Origin: Cerrena zonata
Lineage: Eukaryota; Basidiomycota; Agaricomycetes; Polyporales; Cerrenaceae
DNA length: 64,000 nucleotides
NCBI GenBank assembly: GCA_038087015.1
Contig: JASBNA010000029.1
Coordinates: 372,001 to 436,000 of the forward strand
Direction of reading: 5' to 3'
Shown here: piece after piece, positions 38,678 to 49,080 of the stretch
Layout of the letters: each line of letters begins with the position of its first letter
Position numbering within the stretch: the stretch's first letter is position 1
Notes under the pieces: model-generated
Seen by the model: the letters and a program-made list of their open reading frames with translations, nothing else
Told to the model about the DNA's origin: nothing
Databases searched by the model: none
Translations under genes and position numbers: made by a program

Positions 38678-38730
38678 AGTAGGTTCAATCTCTTGACAGT
38701 AGGTTTAATCTGATAGTAGTAGGTTCAATC
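38678..38730 (+). promoter_or_regulatory. Three 13-base direct repeats at exact 20-base spacing
   Basis: AGTAGGTTCAATC occurs at 38678-38690 and 38718-38730, with a one-base variant (AGTAGGTTTAATC) at 38698-38710. Starts are exactly 20 bases apart, close to two helical turns, so bound proteins would face the same side. The group lies about 60 bases upstream of the TATA box of the gene at 38859. Binding protein unknown. Confidence 0.45.
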
Positions 38731-38789
38731 ACGAGTGCTCTTGCTGAACCTTGACCGCACACCGAGTCCGGCATGTACGCAAGTGGCCG

Positions 38790-38797
38790 TATATAAG
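38790..38797 (+). promoter_or_regulatory. TATA box of the 38859 gene
   Basis: TATATAAG, 62 bases before the chosen ATG, in the expected position for a core promoter with a short leader. Confidence 0.45.
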
Positions 38798-38858
38798 AGG
38801 TTGGACATACTATGGGTCCGGCTCATCGAGTCCCCATCCATTCCTACTCGTTAGCAAC

Positions 38859-39429
38859 ATGTGGTCTGGTACTACCCCCCTCGCAGATATTCACATCGGA
38901 GCGACAGTCTTCACCCAAGGCATTGCATTCAACCCGGATGACCTCAATCCCAATGCCAACAAGCAGTCCCAGACTCGGTGAGAGGATATATGCAACACTC
39001 TGGCCCATCATTATAATGACTAGATATGTGGCTTTATAGCTCCGCCTCTGGCAAGGGAAAACACTTCGGTATAGTTCTTGAGAAAACTGCAACCGGCATC
39101 ATCGTTGCTGGGACAGCGACCTTCAACGGTAGCACCACCATCGTCGGTCAAGTGAAAACGCAGTCCGAGCCGTTCTGGATCCCAGTTGTACCCGCTACAA
39201 AGGAGGGTGGTATAACTCACGATCCAGTCTCCCGCTCTGCTGGAGATGCCACCAAGCACAAATGGATCAACATCCGCACGAAGCACACCATCCCCGGCAC
39301 TGCAGTAAGCTCTAGGACATGTCAATCAGTCTAAGGCTCTAAACTCAACTCTCATTACAGTTCAAGCTTACGCCAGAGGCTTATCCCGCAAGTGTTGTAG
39401 CAACTATCAAAACTGCTCTGGGGATGTAG
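38859..39429 (+). CDS. Small conserved-looking protein of unknown function
   Basis: Exons 38859-38977, 39040-39304 and 39361-39429 give 150 residues with clean splice sites and one continuous frame. The product begins MWSGTTPLADIHIGATVFTQ and has a Gly/Thr/Val-rich centre (GKGKHFGIVLEKTATGIIVA), suggesting a small beta-rich fold. It has no signal peptide, membrane helix or cysteine pattern, so it is probably cytosolic. I do not recognise the family. I chose this ATG because it lies 62 bases after a TATA box; an in-frame ATG at 38751 lies upstream of that box. The triple 20-base-spaced repeat upstream hints at tight regulation. Confidence 0.6.
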
Positions 39430-41069
39430 CGGGAAGAAACATGTACCAAATATGAAGCAAGTGTGCAGTAGTACAGATGGGAACACAAAAACGATAATGT
39501 ATAGGTAGTTCAATTGTACATGTAGTCCTGACAGCCTGGGTCTGTCACTGTCTGTGTTAAGTTCGGAAGCTCGGTCCAATTCCTAATCACTTGGTCGTGG
39601 TTTGGAGTTGTGAAAGATGTTAAGACAGATCTTCAATCCGAGTCTGATTTGATTGATAACATGCTCTTGATAGAATTGGTAATGAAGAGGCCGACAACTT
39701 GGAGCTTCTGAACCTAGATACCTTCCTAAAGTGGAAGCAATCACTTACATAAGCGCTTTTAGATTTCACAATTTCACATGCGGCATCTTCCTCGAAATCA
39801 AATTGGGCAGGTGTGTTGCTTATTCTCTCCTTCTCCAAGCCCAGAATTGAGTTAGAGTTTGACTTCTTAGCAATAGAACTCCTATATTGGCATTACTGGT
39901 TTTGAAATGACTTCGAGCGCGTCCTCAAGTATTAGTATTCTGACAGTTTCGTCCCTGCATGATAGATGGAGGCTTTACCTCAGGTTTTCAGCGAGACGCG
40001 AAGCAACAAGTAATGCGAGACATGATGGCAATGTGGAGAGTGGTGACGAGAACACTGAACGTTACTACCTTGAATATCCTTTCCTATTCTTTCCCGATGC
40101 TATTCTATCGAAGTACGTTGGCTCCACTTCACTCGTAGTTGTTCAATCGTTCACCCAAAGCACCGGTTCTTTCTCATCACCGGGTCAGTTTATGGTGTTA
40201 TTCGTAAGGTTGGTGGAGAACGATAGCTTGAGACGGAGGGTTGCGCCCGTCTGACAAGCCTTGGTACTGCATATTCGTGTGTTTGAGCAATCTGGAGAGC
40301 TTTAGTGCGGCATAGCCTGGACGTCTCCCGTCAGTCGGGATGGGTATGATGAAATTCATGGGACCGAGGATCGTTTACTCGCGTTCTAGAATTTCTATCG
40401 TCGTCGTGTGGTGATCGGAGCCGTACGTTTCTTACCACGTTGTCTGTGTAGGGAAGGGCAACGGTTATGTAAGTCGAATGTCTTGGAATTGCCACCATCC
40501 ATCATGAAGGCTTCGAATTTCAACCTGTACACTGGTCGCCTTGACTGTATTCCTATTTGTCCGTCCAACTGCAGGGCAGGAAGATGAGAAAGATGAGAGA
40601 GACTGACTTGGAATACCTACACAAAGGTTGTGCCAAGAATAGACATCTATCTTTGGGCGTCGATGATGTGCTGTCAGGGGGAAAGATTTAGGCGGAGATG
40701 CACCGCAGCTGCCAAGTGGGATGCCTGTGGACAGTTTGTGTACAAAATCGCCTGAAAATCGCATAGAAAAAAGGCAGATCAGCTCACACGATATATCAGG
40801 CAGTGACAGAAGACCTCAGACAGTGACTGGAAGAGGCTCGAACCAAGGACCAGCAGGGACCCCGACATTCTCGCGTGAGGGGCGTAGCGCGGGCGGGTAA
40901 AGGCGCGAATCTGAACTCCGCTTTGCTCAAATAGTGCCTGAGTCTGAGCCCACTCTCCTTGCCAACTCCCTCTTCGTTTCAGTCCCTCGTCGTCGTCTTT
41001 GCGCTCAAGCACTCCCCTCCACTCTCTTTTTCCCTGCCGCTCTTTCACTTCGTTGAAAAACAAACAGTC
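39430..41069. other. Intergenic, one weak ORF
   Basis: About 1.6 kb. A 115-codon plus ORF at 39907-40254 (Ser-rich start, then mixed) has no motif or splice partner and is probably chance. The last ~100 bases are a C/T-rich leader for the GPI protein gene at 41070. Confidence 0.45.
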
Positions 41070-41959
41070 ATGTTCGCCTCTGCCCTCCTCGCTCTTGCTG
41101 CTCTCGCTTCCTCCGCTCAAGCCGCTATCTTCGTACGCGATCACGCAATTATGCACTGCTTTAGACACTCACTCCACTCGACTTTATAGGTAACTGCTCC
41201 AGTTGCAAGCACCTCCTGGGCCGCTGGTCAACAGCAGACCATTTCGTGGCAAGATGATGGTACCACCCCCAACTTGGCTTCCTTCGGTCCTGCCAAGGTC
41301 ACTTTGGGTGTCGGTAACGCCATCACTCAGGTGCATAGCGATCCCGCATCCCATCGAAATTTTGAGACTGATCAATGATTTCACAGACTCAAGTTCAGAC
41401 AGTCGTAGACTCCGTTGATGTTTCCACCACTTCGTCCATCGTTTTCACTCCTGATGCCACTGTTGGTGCGAATGGCGCTGTCTAGTGAGTCGTTATGAAA
41501 GATCCTGTTTGACCGTAGCGCTCATGAATTGGATTCTAGCTTCATCCGTTTCGAGTCTCTTGCTCTCAAGGATGCCACCTCCCCTCAATTCCCAGCTCTC
41601 GGTTTCTCCGCCAAATTCACGTACGTCTCTATGCTTTTCTTAATGTCGGATCCCCTCTCACATCTTTCAACAGTTTGTCTGGCATGAGCGGTACCTTCAA
41701 CTCTACCGTCCAGTCCCAAATTGACGGCTCTTCCACCGCTCCCCTTGGTGCTACCTCAAGTGGTGCTTCCTCTGCCACCAGCTCTGCTTCCGCAACTAGC
41801 AAGGCCTCCACTGGCTCCACCTCAGCGACCAGCACCCGTGCATCCACCTCTGCAAGCGCGACCGGTGCTGCTAACAACGGTGCTTTCGCCGTTGCCGCTT
41901 CTCCCTATGTCGCAGCTGCTGGCTCCATTATGGCTCTCGCTGCCGCCATGGTTCTCTAA
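41070..41959 (+). CDS. Kre9/Knh1-type Ser-rich GPI-anchored surface protein (cysteine-free)
   Basis: Exons 41070-41132, 41190-41330, 41387-41484, 41540-41620 and 41674-41959 give 222 residues. Signal peptide: MFASALLALAALASSAQA. The mature domain starts VTAPVASTSWAAGQQQTISW, then DDGTTPNLASFGPAKVTLGV, the Ser-Thr-rich GPI-anchored (Kre9/Knh1 N-terminal) domain. A Ser/Thr/Ala-rich stalk and a hydrophobic C-terminus (VAAAGSIMALAAAMVL) indicate GPI attachment. It is related to the protein at 23603-24765: the first intron of each falls right before VTAP, the second after the GNAITQ/YNGEH position, and the last in phase 2 before the L-(S/T)-G-M-S-G block. Unlike that paralogue, the mature part has no cysteine. 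Such proteins are often highly expressed in basidiomycete walls; that is family knowledge, not seen here. Confidence 0.85.
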
Positions 41960-43229
41960 ATACCTTGAACCATTTACCTGATTATATATGATCTGTTATG
42001 GTATTTCTCGATCTCGGGTTGGAATCTAGTGTGTGTCGTATTCGAGTTATACTACCCGTCTCTATCGAATTGTCCTCCTTTTTTGTCTTATCTCATTGTC
42101 TGTCTGGTTGATACCTTAGACCTAGAATTCGTGATGTGTCCGACCCCAAAGTCCTTTCAGAAGCACTTTCAGGTTCACCCTACTCGCCTTTAACCACTAT
42201 TAACGCGATGGCACTTGTGACGATCGTCATGACCGTACGATGTACGCCGAATGGCTTTAGCTTACCCTCCTTAATCACGAATTATAGATCTAATCTTGAA
42301 AGTTTCTGATATTGATTATGGTGTGAGCAGAAGCGAGTTTGGAGGTCGTGAAGATTACAGAGGCTAAGAAAGCTTATCCTGAGAGGCCAGGGGTATCTCA
42401 ACCAGGCACCAATGCGTGTTTTCACTATAACAATACATGCCACACTAGGCATTGTCACTATGAAACCCGTGTCATGCCCGACGTGCTATTTCAAGTCCAC
42501 TTATACTGATATCATGATAATGTCGCTTCCTACCCTCAGACATCCACATAGACCCTGTCTCTACTTCGTCGCAACGGCTTCAAGTTATAGCTAAAACTGT
42601 TGTATAACCTCTGGACGCCAACAGAACCTAACGAATGACATCGATATAGTTCATTCGGATTGAACGGAGGGATACCAATAGGCAGACTATAAAGTCTATC
42701 ATAGCACTCCCCAGAGTTATATCTGTTCCCGACTCAAGGATCTCAGCATACAACTCGATAGTCAACACGCAGTTCGCCACGCGAACCTCCTGATTGGACC
42801 CCTCTTTGAAACTATCTTAATCACAGATGGCACCGAAGTGACGGTGTTGGCCGTGCTCGAAAAGGCTCAAGACGTAGCCCGCCCTATGGAGAGGATCAGT
42901 TGACCAATGTCATGTCTCCATCCCTAGCTATCGATAATGTCATTGCCAGACTCATATCCGTTCGAAGAATCTTAAAAGGTTATTCTCGATGCTCGCCTTA
43001 TACCCTCCTCCACGAGTTCGGCCATCTTCCCAGTTTACCTTCGTTGTGAACCCTTGCTTTCCGTGTCGAGTTTCTGCCTTGTGTTTGTTTCATCATGTTT
43101 ACTAAGTCTAGTGAGGATTCAGAGCAGAATCTATAACAGAATCTATAACTTCAATCTCCAACAGACTCAGCCGGGTCAGCCCCCTTTGCCCAATTTGATT
43201 TCGAGGAATGTGAATTTGAAATACAAAAG
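41960..43229. other. Intergenic, no gene seen
   Basis: 3' flank of the GPI protein gene followed by about 1 kb with no supported ORF or RNA gene. A short tandem duplication (AGAATCTATAAC, twice, at 43127-43149) lies just before repeat copy 2. Confidence 0.5.
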
Positions 43230-43843
43230 CTTACGTAAATCACGCTTTCCATTTTAGGAAGGTATGTTGGTTCGAAGCGTAGAAGTTGTCAGCCCTTCTG
43301 GCAGTACTTAAACGATCGCTCTCCCTTTCTAACCTCCTTCACCTCTTCTCTTCCTACTACCACCATCAAAACATCCCGCCCGCCATAATACTCCCTACAA
43401 TTTCTACTTGGTCCTTCCACTCTATCCCTTCACTATGATCCACGTCTAGTACTACTTATGAACGTTGAATATAGATGTCGGGGATAATATCTATAAGGTG
43501 CGGGCTACTGCCGTGCACTCTTATCATCAATGGCTGACATACTCACCGCCGTTATCCTGACACTACTACTCACCAATCTTTCCTCTTTTCTTATTCCAAG
43601 AACCCGAGGGGGGCAATGCAAGATGTCCTGGGTCTACCTTTTCGTGGTCCTCGGGATAAGTACTCTGCGGAGGAAACTAAATGACCCGAACCTCAAGCTA
43701 CATATATTCTAAGGTGCGTCCCGGGGAGGGCATGCAAGCTGTCCAGCACCGACCTTTTCGTGGTCCCTGGGATAAGTACCCCTCGTCTCACTCGTGAGCG
43801 AGGGCGAAACCAACGGTGCAAACTTCAAGACCCGTGCGGCTGA
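43230..43843 (+). repeat. Dispersed repeat, copy 2
   Basis: Same element and orientation as 6820-7443, about 36 kb away. The leading part has drifted with indels; the last ~240 bases (from 43601) differ from copy 1 at only about six sites. A 60-codon ORF (43530-43712) overlaps the conserved part here, but in copy 1 the matching ATG runs into a stop after 14 codons, so the conservation is not for that protein. Flanking bases differ after GCGGCTGAC. Confidence 0.7.
43603..43843 (+). ncRNA. Candidate structured RNA, copy 2
   Basis: Same layout as 7200-7443. Unit A outer stem 43603-43609 with 43649-43655; unit B outer stem 43720-43726 with 43765-43771; both contain the GGGC/GTCC and ACC/GGT hairpins. 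In the downstream hairpin (43780-43804) the 3' arm is CGAGGG rather than CGGGGG, turning a T-G pair into T-A, and the loop reads CTCG rather than CTTG. None of the differences between copies breaks a proposed stem. Drawn by hand only. Confidence 0.35.
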
Positions 43844-44943
43844 CGTTGAGTGGATAAGAGTACAGGCTTGGATAGGTAAGTATGTAGTCAGGGTACTTGT
43901 ATCTCTGATAAGTTGGATTAGTTCTTTGTAACCTATGTCTGTCGAAGGAGGGAATTGGCGAATGGATACCAGGAAGTCTAACGAGTTAGAGAGCGGGGAC
44001 TACTCGTTAACGCGGTCTACTTGAGACCGTGCTAGGGTCGATTCATAATTGGGAGTTGATATGAGTTGACTTGATGCATTAGGCTAGGACTGCGTTGCCC
44101 GTTATAAAGGACAGGTTTTATAAGACATTTCCTGACAGATTCAATAGACTCCGTTACGGGAGCCACATGTTCCAATCTGCATAGCAAATACTAGTCGCAT
44201 GTAGAGCCGGTTGGAGTTGAAGTAAAACGATGGTGTATTGCAATGTCGTAGTCATATATCTCGTTCACGACATGGTCTGTATCGAACTTGACGATGTCAT
44301 TGAATGACGAGTATTTCCGCCACGGAAGCTAGGCTTGCATTCAATTGCTAATAGTAATGGGCATTCTTGGGCGGATTCCCCATAACGCATATGGCATTTA
44401 TCTGCCTTTGGGATGCAGACCATTCCGTGAGTAGGATTGAAATACACAGCACGGTATACAGAAAGGTCCGACGTCTGAATTCTATGTTCCTTGGAATCCC
44501 GACTCGGATGGCCGAAGTCGAAAGTCACTTGTCAGCTAGGGGTTTTCTGACATACACCAGTATTTCAGTAATGCTGCGTCTCGAAATCTTTGCATCATAG
44601 TACTGTATCAAAAGAGGTAAACACTCGCCTATGAACAACAGCCTCGGATATCCGGTGACATAGCATAAAATATAGATTCTGGAGAGATTGTTAGCTAATG
44701 CGCTCCCATACCTAAGACTACGCGATCTAGCATCATAGCCTAGCGCATAAAAAGCGTGTTGCTTACCTTCCACATGAGAAATATAAAAGCCAGAGGTGTT
44801 TTCTCTAATTCCATCCATAATAAAGCTTTAGCCCAAAGATATACAAACCATCGTATTCTATATCTTGACGCATCACTCGCCGGTATTTCTGACCCAGGTG
44901 AGCCCTCTTGTCATCATGCAAACCGATTGTTGACCATTCCCTG
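43844..44943. other. Intergenic, no gene seen
   Basis: About 1.1 kb between the repeat and the amine oxidase gene. Short ORFs on both strands have no motif. Confidence 0.5.
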
Positions 44944-46557
44944 ATGTCAGACATGTCCCAAACACCCCTTAGAGTTGCGATCGTTGGAGCGGGGGTCGCT
45001 GGACTGTACTCTGCTCTGCTCCTCAAGAAGCAAGGCCACCATGTCCACATCTTCGAGGCTAGCGATCGCATCGGAGGGCGCATCTATACACACCGATTTA
45101 ATTCCAAAGAGCATCAATACTTCGAGGCCGGTGCGATGCGTCTCCCCGACTCCGCTTTCCAGGCGATTGTGTACGACCTCATCGACCATCTCAACCAATC
45201 CCCATCCCTTCCAGAAGCCATGCGTATCAATCGCATCCCATACATTCTGAATAGTCCTGGCAACTTTGTCCACGTTAATGGACATAGCTATACCAGTGAC
45301 GGCACGTCTCCAGTAATATTGACACCTCGCGACCTGGACTGGGATGTACCAAGCGAGTACCTCGTCAAATCGGCAAGCAACCTACTCAAGGAAGTACTCC
45401 AACCATTCATTACGGAGTTGCGTGAAGATTTCGAACATGGGTTCCAAAGGCTTCTTCGTTTCGACCACATGTCCTTCCGCTATTATCTGCAAACCGAAGT
45501 TGGTTGGCCAACTAGTGTCATTGACTTTGTTGAGACAGTAACGTCACAGACCAATCAGTTCACCCTCAGCGCGACAGAACTTGTCATGCAAAACATGGAC
45601 TTCGATACGAAAGACTGGTACACCATCGACCGGGGTATGGATCGATTACCTGAAGCCATGGCACTCTTAGTTGGTCGGGACAATATTACCGTTGGGACGA
45701 GGGTTATAGGAATCCAAGGTACCGACCACACCGTGGAGGTTATCGCGAATGGTTGCAACGGCGCCATCAAAACTGACTTCGACAAGGTGATACTTGCGAT
45801 CCCGCCAGCCGCACTTAAGATGCTCGATGACCGTCCGAAATGGAGCATCGAGAAGGAAATGGGGATACGCTCGATGCATTTCGAGCCACTGTACAAGATG
45901 GGTATGCTTTTCAGGACACGGTTCTGGGAGAGTCATACTAGAGGGGGTCAGTCGACTACAGACCTACCGATCCGGTGGATCGTCTATCCCTCGAACGGAA
46001 TCGGTACGGAAGGTCCAGGTGCTCTCCTTCTATATGCATGGATGACGGATGCCGGAGCTTGGCTGCCCCTCGAACCACACGAACGTAGAAATCTCGCAGT
46101 ACGTTGCCTCCAGAAGCTATATCCAGGAGTCAACATTGCGGATCAGCTGCTGGAGACATTCGACATCACTTGGTCATCGAAGAGCTCAACAGGAGACGCG
46201 ATGTTCCTTCCAGGCCAATTCGCTGCATACTTCGAAGTCGCTCGTCAGCCCGAGACAGTCGGACGGTCAGAAGTTCCCAACGTTTATTTCGCGGGAGAGC
46301 ATCTGTCAAAACATCATACGTGGATCGCAGGTGCTCTCGAATCAGCATTGCACTCGGTACGCCAGATGTTGAGACGAGAGATTCCAGCATTAGGGGTAGA
46401 GGCAAGCGTTGAACCGACCGTCAATGTGGTATCCGCAAAGGATCATTTTGCATGCGCGTTCCATAACATGCTTAGCAAGGTGGACGAGCGAGCCACGTTG
46501 ACTAAGGATAGTACAAGCATTAGTGATATAGCGATAGAGCTAGAAGTAGAAGCTTAG
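44944..46557 (+). CDS. Flavin-containing amine oxidase (L-amino-acid-oxidase-like), intronless
   Basis: FAD enzyme that oxidises an amine or amino acid, releasing ammonia and hydrogen peroxide in related members. A single exon gives 537 residues. The N-terminal dinucleotide fold is clear: RVAIVGAGVAGLYSALLLKK, then VHIFEASDRIGGR, the GG doublet typical of the amine oxidase family. Near the end, VYFAGEHLSKHHTWIAGALE is the family's C-terminal FAD block, with Trp and Gly-Ala as expected. About 65 residues follow, ending in an acidic tail. No signal peptide or membrane anchor, so probably cytosolic. Every other large enzyme gene here has many introns; this one has none over 1.6 kb and sits next to a repeat, which suggests transfer or retroposition. 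ATGs at 44908 and 44953 are alternatives. Confidence 0.85.
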   Translation: MSDMSQTPLRVAIVGAGVAGLYSALLLKKQGHHVHIFEASDRIGGRIYTHRFNSKEHQYFEAGAMRLPDSAFQAIVYDLIDHLNQSPSLPEAMRINRIPYILNSPGNFVHVNGHSYTSDGTSPVILTPRDLDWDVPSEYLVKSASNLLKEVLQPFITELREDFEHGFQRLLRFDHMSFRYYLQTEVGWPTSVIDFVETVTSQTNQFTLSATELVMQNMDFDTKDWYTIDRGMDRLPEAMALLVGRDNITVGTRVIGIQGTDHTVEVIANGCNGAIKTDFDKVILAIPPAALKMLDDRPKWSIEKEMGIRSMHFEPLYKMGMLFRTRFWESHTRGGQSTTDLPIRWIVYPSNGIGTEGPGALLLYAWMTDAGAWLPLEPHERRNLAVRCLQKLYPGVNIADQLLETFDITWSSKSSTGDAMFLPGQFAAYFEVARQPETVGRSEVPNVYFAGEHLSKHHTWIAGALESALHSVRQMLRREIPALGVEASVEPTVNVVSAKDHFACAFHNMLSKVDERATLTKDSTSISDIAIELEVEA

Positions 46558-46938
46558 GCGAGTGAGGTGACTTGTAGGTAGAATTATGTTCAGACCTTGT
46601 GTAGCATTTCTTCCGATAAGTTCTAAAGGATGTGCTGCACTTACTTCCATAGAAATATTGAAGAAGGCGTTGGGGTTTCCAAAGGTTTATCCGACTCGTA
46701 CCAAAGCAATTGTTGAAACAGAATATTTAAGCTATAAAGTTCAGAACATGGACGCTAAGATCAATATCAATGTCACGGTCACTGTTGGCACCTCCGAAGG
46801 CCGTATATTTTGTAAGAGTATTACGTAATACTGTGAACCACAACTCCAAGATCCAGACTTACCTTCCTACAGCATCAACCTCTAGGTTCTATTCACTACT
46901 TGTTCGTACACTCTAGTGTACCACTCTAATATTCACCT
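46558..46938. other. Intergenic spacer
   Basis: 3' flank of the amine oxidase and promoter of SYF2, both plus strand. No gene seen; the 80-codon ORF at 46586-46828 has no motif. Confidence 0.5.
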
Positions 46939-48110
46939 ATGTCGGCCGAAACTGGTGCATCAGGAAGCATACTACAAAACGTGGCCGACGCAGCGGAGGA
47001 GTTCGTGGAGAAGATGACAGACACAGAGTCACCACCTAACGAAAGCAATGGCGAGAAGAGCGAGGGGAAGTTGACTATGGAGGAACGTAAAGCTAAGATG
47101 GCGCAACTTCGCAAGAAGCTGGTATGTTATCGTTACCATACCGTCATGACTACATTGCTCATATGGTATGTCACAGCGTTCGTCTGAGCAAGCCAACCGG
47201 GCTGCTGTTGTAGAGGAAAGTGCTAAGGCAAAGATTGGCGCAAGAGAGGGTGCTCGACTCGAACGACAACGTCAATTAGCAGAAGTGCTACGCCAAAAAG
47301 CTGATGCTGAAGAACGAGGGGAGGATGTGGAGCGGCTGAAGAACTGGGAGTACACGATTGAAGAGAACGATGAATGGGAAAAGAAGAAAGCCCGGAAATC
47401 AAGACGAGCTGACTTCGAGTTCCATAGTAAGTATTTCATGTAACGATGTTATTTTTCTTTTACTCAAAGTCTTTGGGAAGGTCCGCTAATGTTATTCGTT
47501 GGTATTAGATGATTCGCATGCAGCTCGTCGGAAGTACAAGAAAGACCTCGACTATCTCAAACCGGACTTGGCTTCGTATAACAAGCAGAAGGAAATGGCT
47601 CTGGGTTTGGCACCGGGTACACTCTCGAAGACAGGCCAATCATCTTCAGGAGCATCTTCGTCTGCGTTAACCCAATTCGACCCCTCTGGTGGCCAAGCGG
47701 TATCGAGTGTCCAACAACAGCTTGCGGCGGAATCGCTCTACCGTGATGCTAATACCTTGTTGTACGCTGACAGCAAGCCTACTGAGGATGCTATTGACAA
47801 GGTGGTCGAGAAAAATGAACCGAGAGTACGTGACTTCTTTCTTCCTACTTGGTGCCTTATTAACATTATTTACAGCATTGACAAGAAGAAGAAATTCTCG
47901 AGGAAGAGGCAGAACGAGGATGAGGGTGATATTACCTACATCAACGAGCGTAATCGTGTCTTCAACAAGAAGGTCCGTCTTTCCTCCTTGTTACGCTACT
48001 CTCCTTGTTACACTACAATGGTCCTAACTTCGCCTTGTCAGATTGCACGCTACTACGACAAGTACACGGCGGAGATCCGGGCAAGCTTCGAACGTGGAAC
48101 CGCTCTCTAA
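46939..48110 (+). CDS. SYF2: Pre-mRNA-splicing factor SYF2
   Basis: Component of the Prp19-associated (NTC) spliceosome complex. Exons 46939-47121, 47177-47426, 47509-47825, 47886-47972 and 48042-48110 give 301 residues. Family blocks in order: acidic/Ser N-terminus, MEERKAKMAQLRKKL, a long charged helix (KNWEYTIEENDEWEKKKARK), DSHAARRKYKKDLDYLKPDL, and the C-terminal KKKFSRKRQNEDEGDITYIN then ARYYDKYTAEIRASFERGTA, close to the conserved Syf2 end. The acceptor of exon 4 can be 47886 or 47889, differing by one Lys in an AAG run. No break. Confidence 0.9.
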
Positions 48111-49080
48111 CTTTTCCCTCTATACTATTGCATCTATACCTCCCTCCCACTGTATTGTAGACTATGTAATGCATGCTGTCACGAACGATCTCTTTCTCAC
48201 TAGTGCGCATATGTGAACGACAAAAAAGATATATGGTCGGACAGGGGCTGTAGACCGAACTTTGACTAATACAAGATAGCACAAGTAATTACACACTCAT
48301 AGATGATAGAACCCTAGAGGAGGATGAAGTCAGTAAAGGTTCGTACGAAAAACATGTAGCGAAATATAAGAAGTTCAGTATTGCAGAATGTAGTCAGCAG
48401 ATGGAGGTATCTAATCTCCATAAGACTGTTGAGCTTGATATGTGATTTTTATATCATCACGAAGAAAATGGAAACATATAGCCATCTCCAAATAGAACAC
48501 TGTACTCACAGTCATATGGATTGAAGCACAGAAACACAGAGCATCGTACAGCGTTGGGCAGAAGAGCAGACAACAGAGGTGAGAGTAGTGAAGAGAAAAA
48601 ATACTCGCTTGAGAACTCGGTTTTAAGCTACATCGGCATCTGCCGGCTCATTCCAAAAAAGGAAAGTACAGTAATCCTGCGCTGGAATTCAATTCATTGC
48701 TCCAAAAAAGTACAATATCTTTAATGACATACGGAGTAGCAACAATTGTCTGTCTATTCCATGGAGAATCGCATATCGTGCCGATAGTAAGAGAGTATAT
48801 CCGACTGACCGTTACAACCCTACTGATCGTAAGCTAACAAGTTGGAGCTCGATGATTATCGAACCTGAGGATCATCATTATCGAAAGCGACCATCAGTCG
48901 AGCAGTCTCTGGCCCAAGGGCCACCCGAGAAGCTGAGAGCCCTTTTCAGGACATCAAAGGCCGCAGCGCCGTACGAGAGAACATCGCATTGCATGATGCA
49001 TATTCTAAGAACAGTGTGTTCAGATAGCTTGCGCAGCGAAGTGTGTCTCGATCAACTTACGAAGTTACTGTGTTAAGGTA
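48111..49080. other. Convergent intergenic region, no gene seen
   Basis: Between the 3' ends of SYF2 and UPF3. The 74-codon ORF at 48852-49076 reaches almost to the UPF3 stop and has no motif; I treat it as 3' UTR. Confidence 0.5.

Noticed and set aside
38678..38730. tRNA B-box (GGTTCAATC resembles GGTTCRANYC)
   Set aside because: No A-box, acceptor stem or cloverleaf around any of the three copies, and the exact 20-base period is not tRNA-like.
43530..43712. 60-codon ORF over the conserved part of repeat copy 2
   Set aside because: In copy 1 the matching ATG meets a stop after 14 codons, and the conserved block continues well past the ORF end, so protein conservation does not explain it.
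48852..49076. 74-codon plus-strand ORF at the 3' side of UPF3
   Set aside because: No motif and no upstream promoter or partner exon; it lies in the convergent 3' region.
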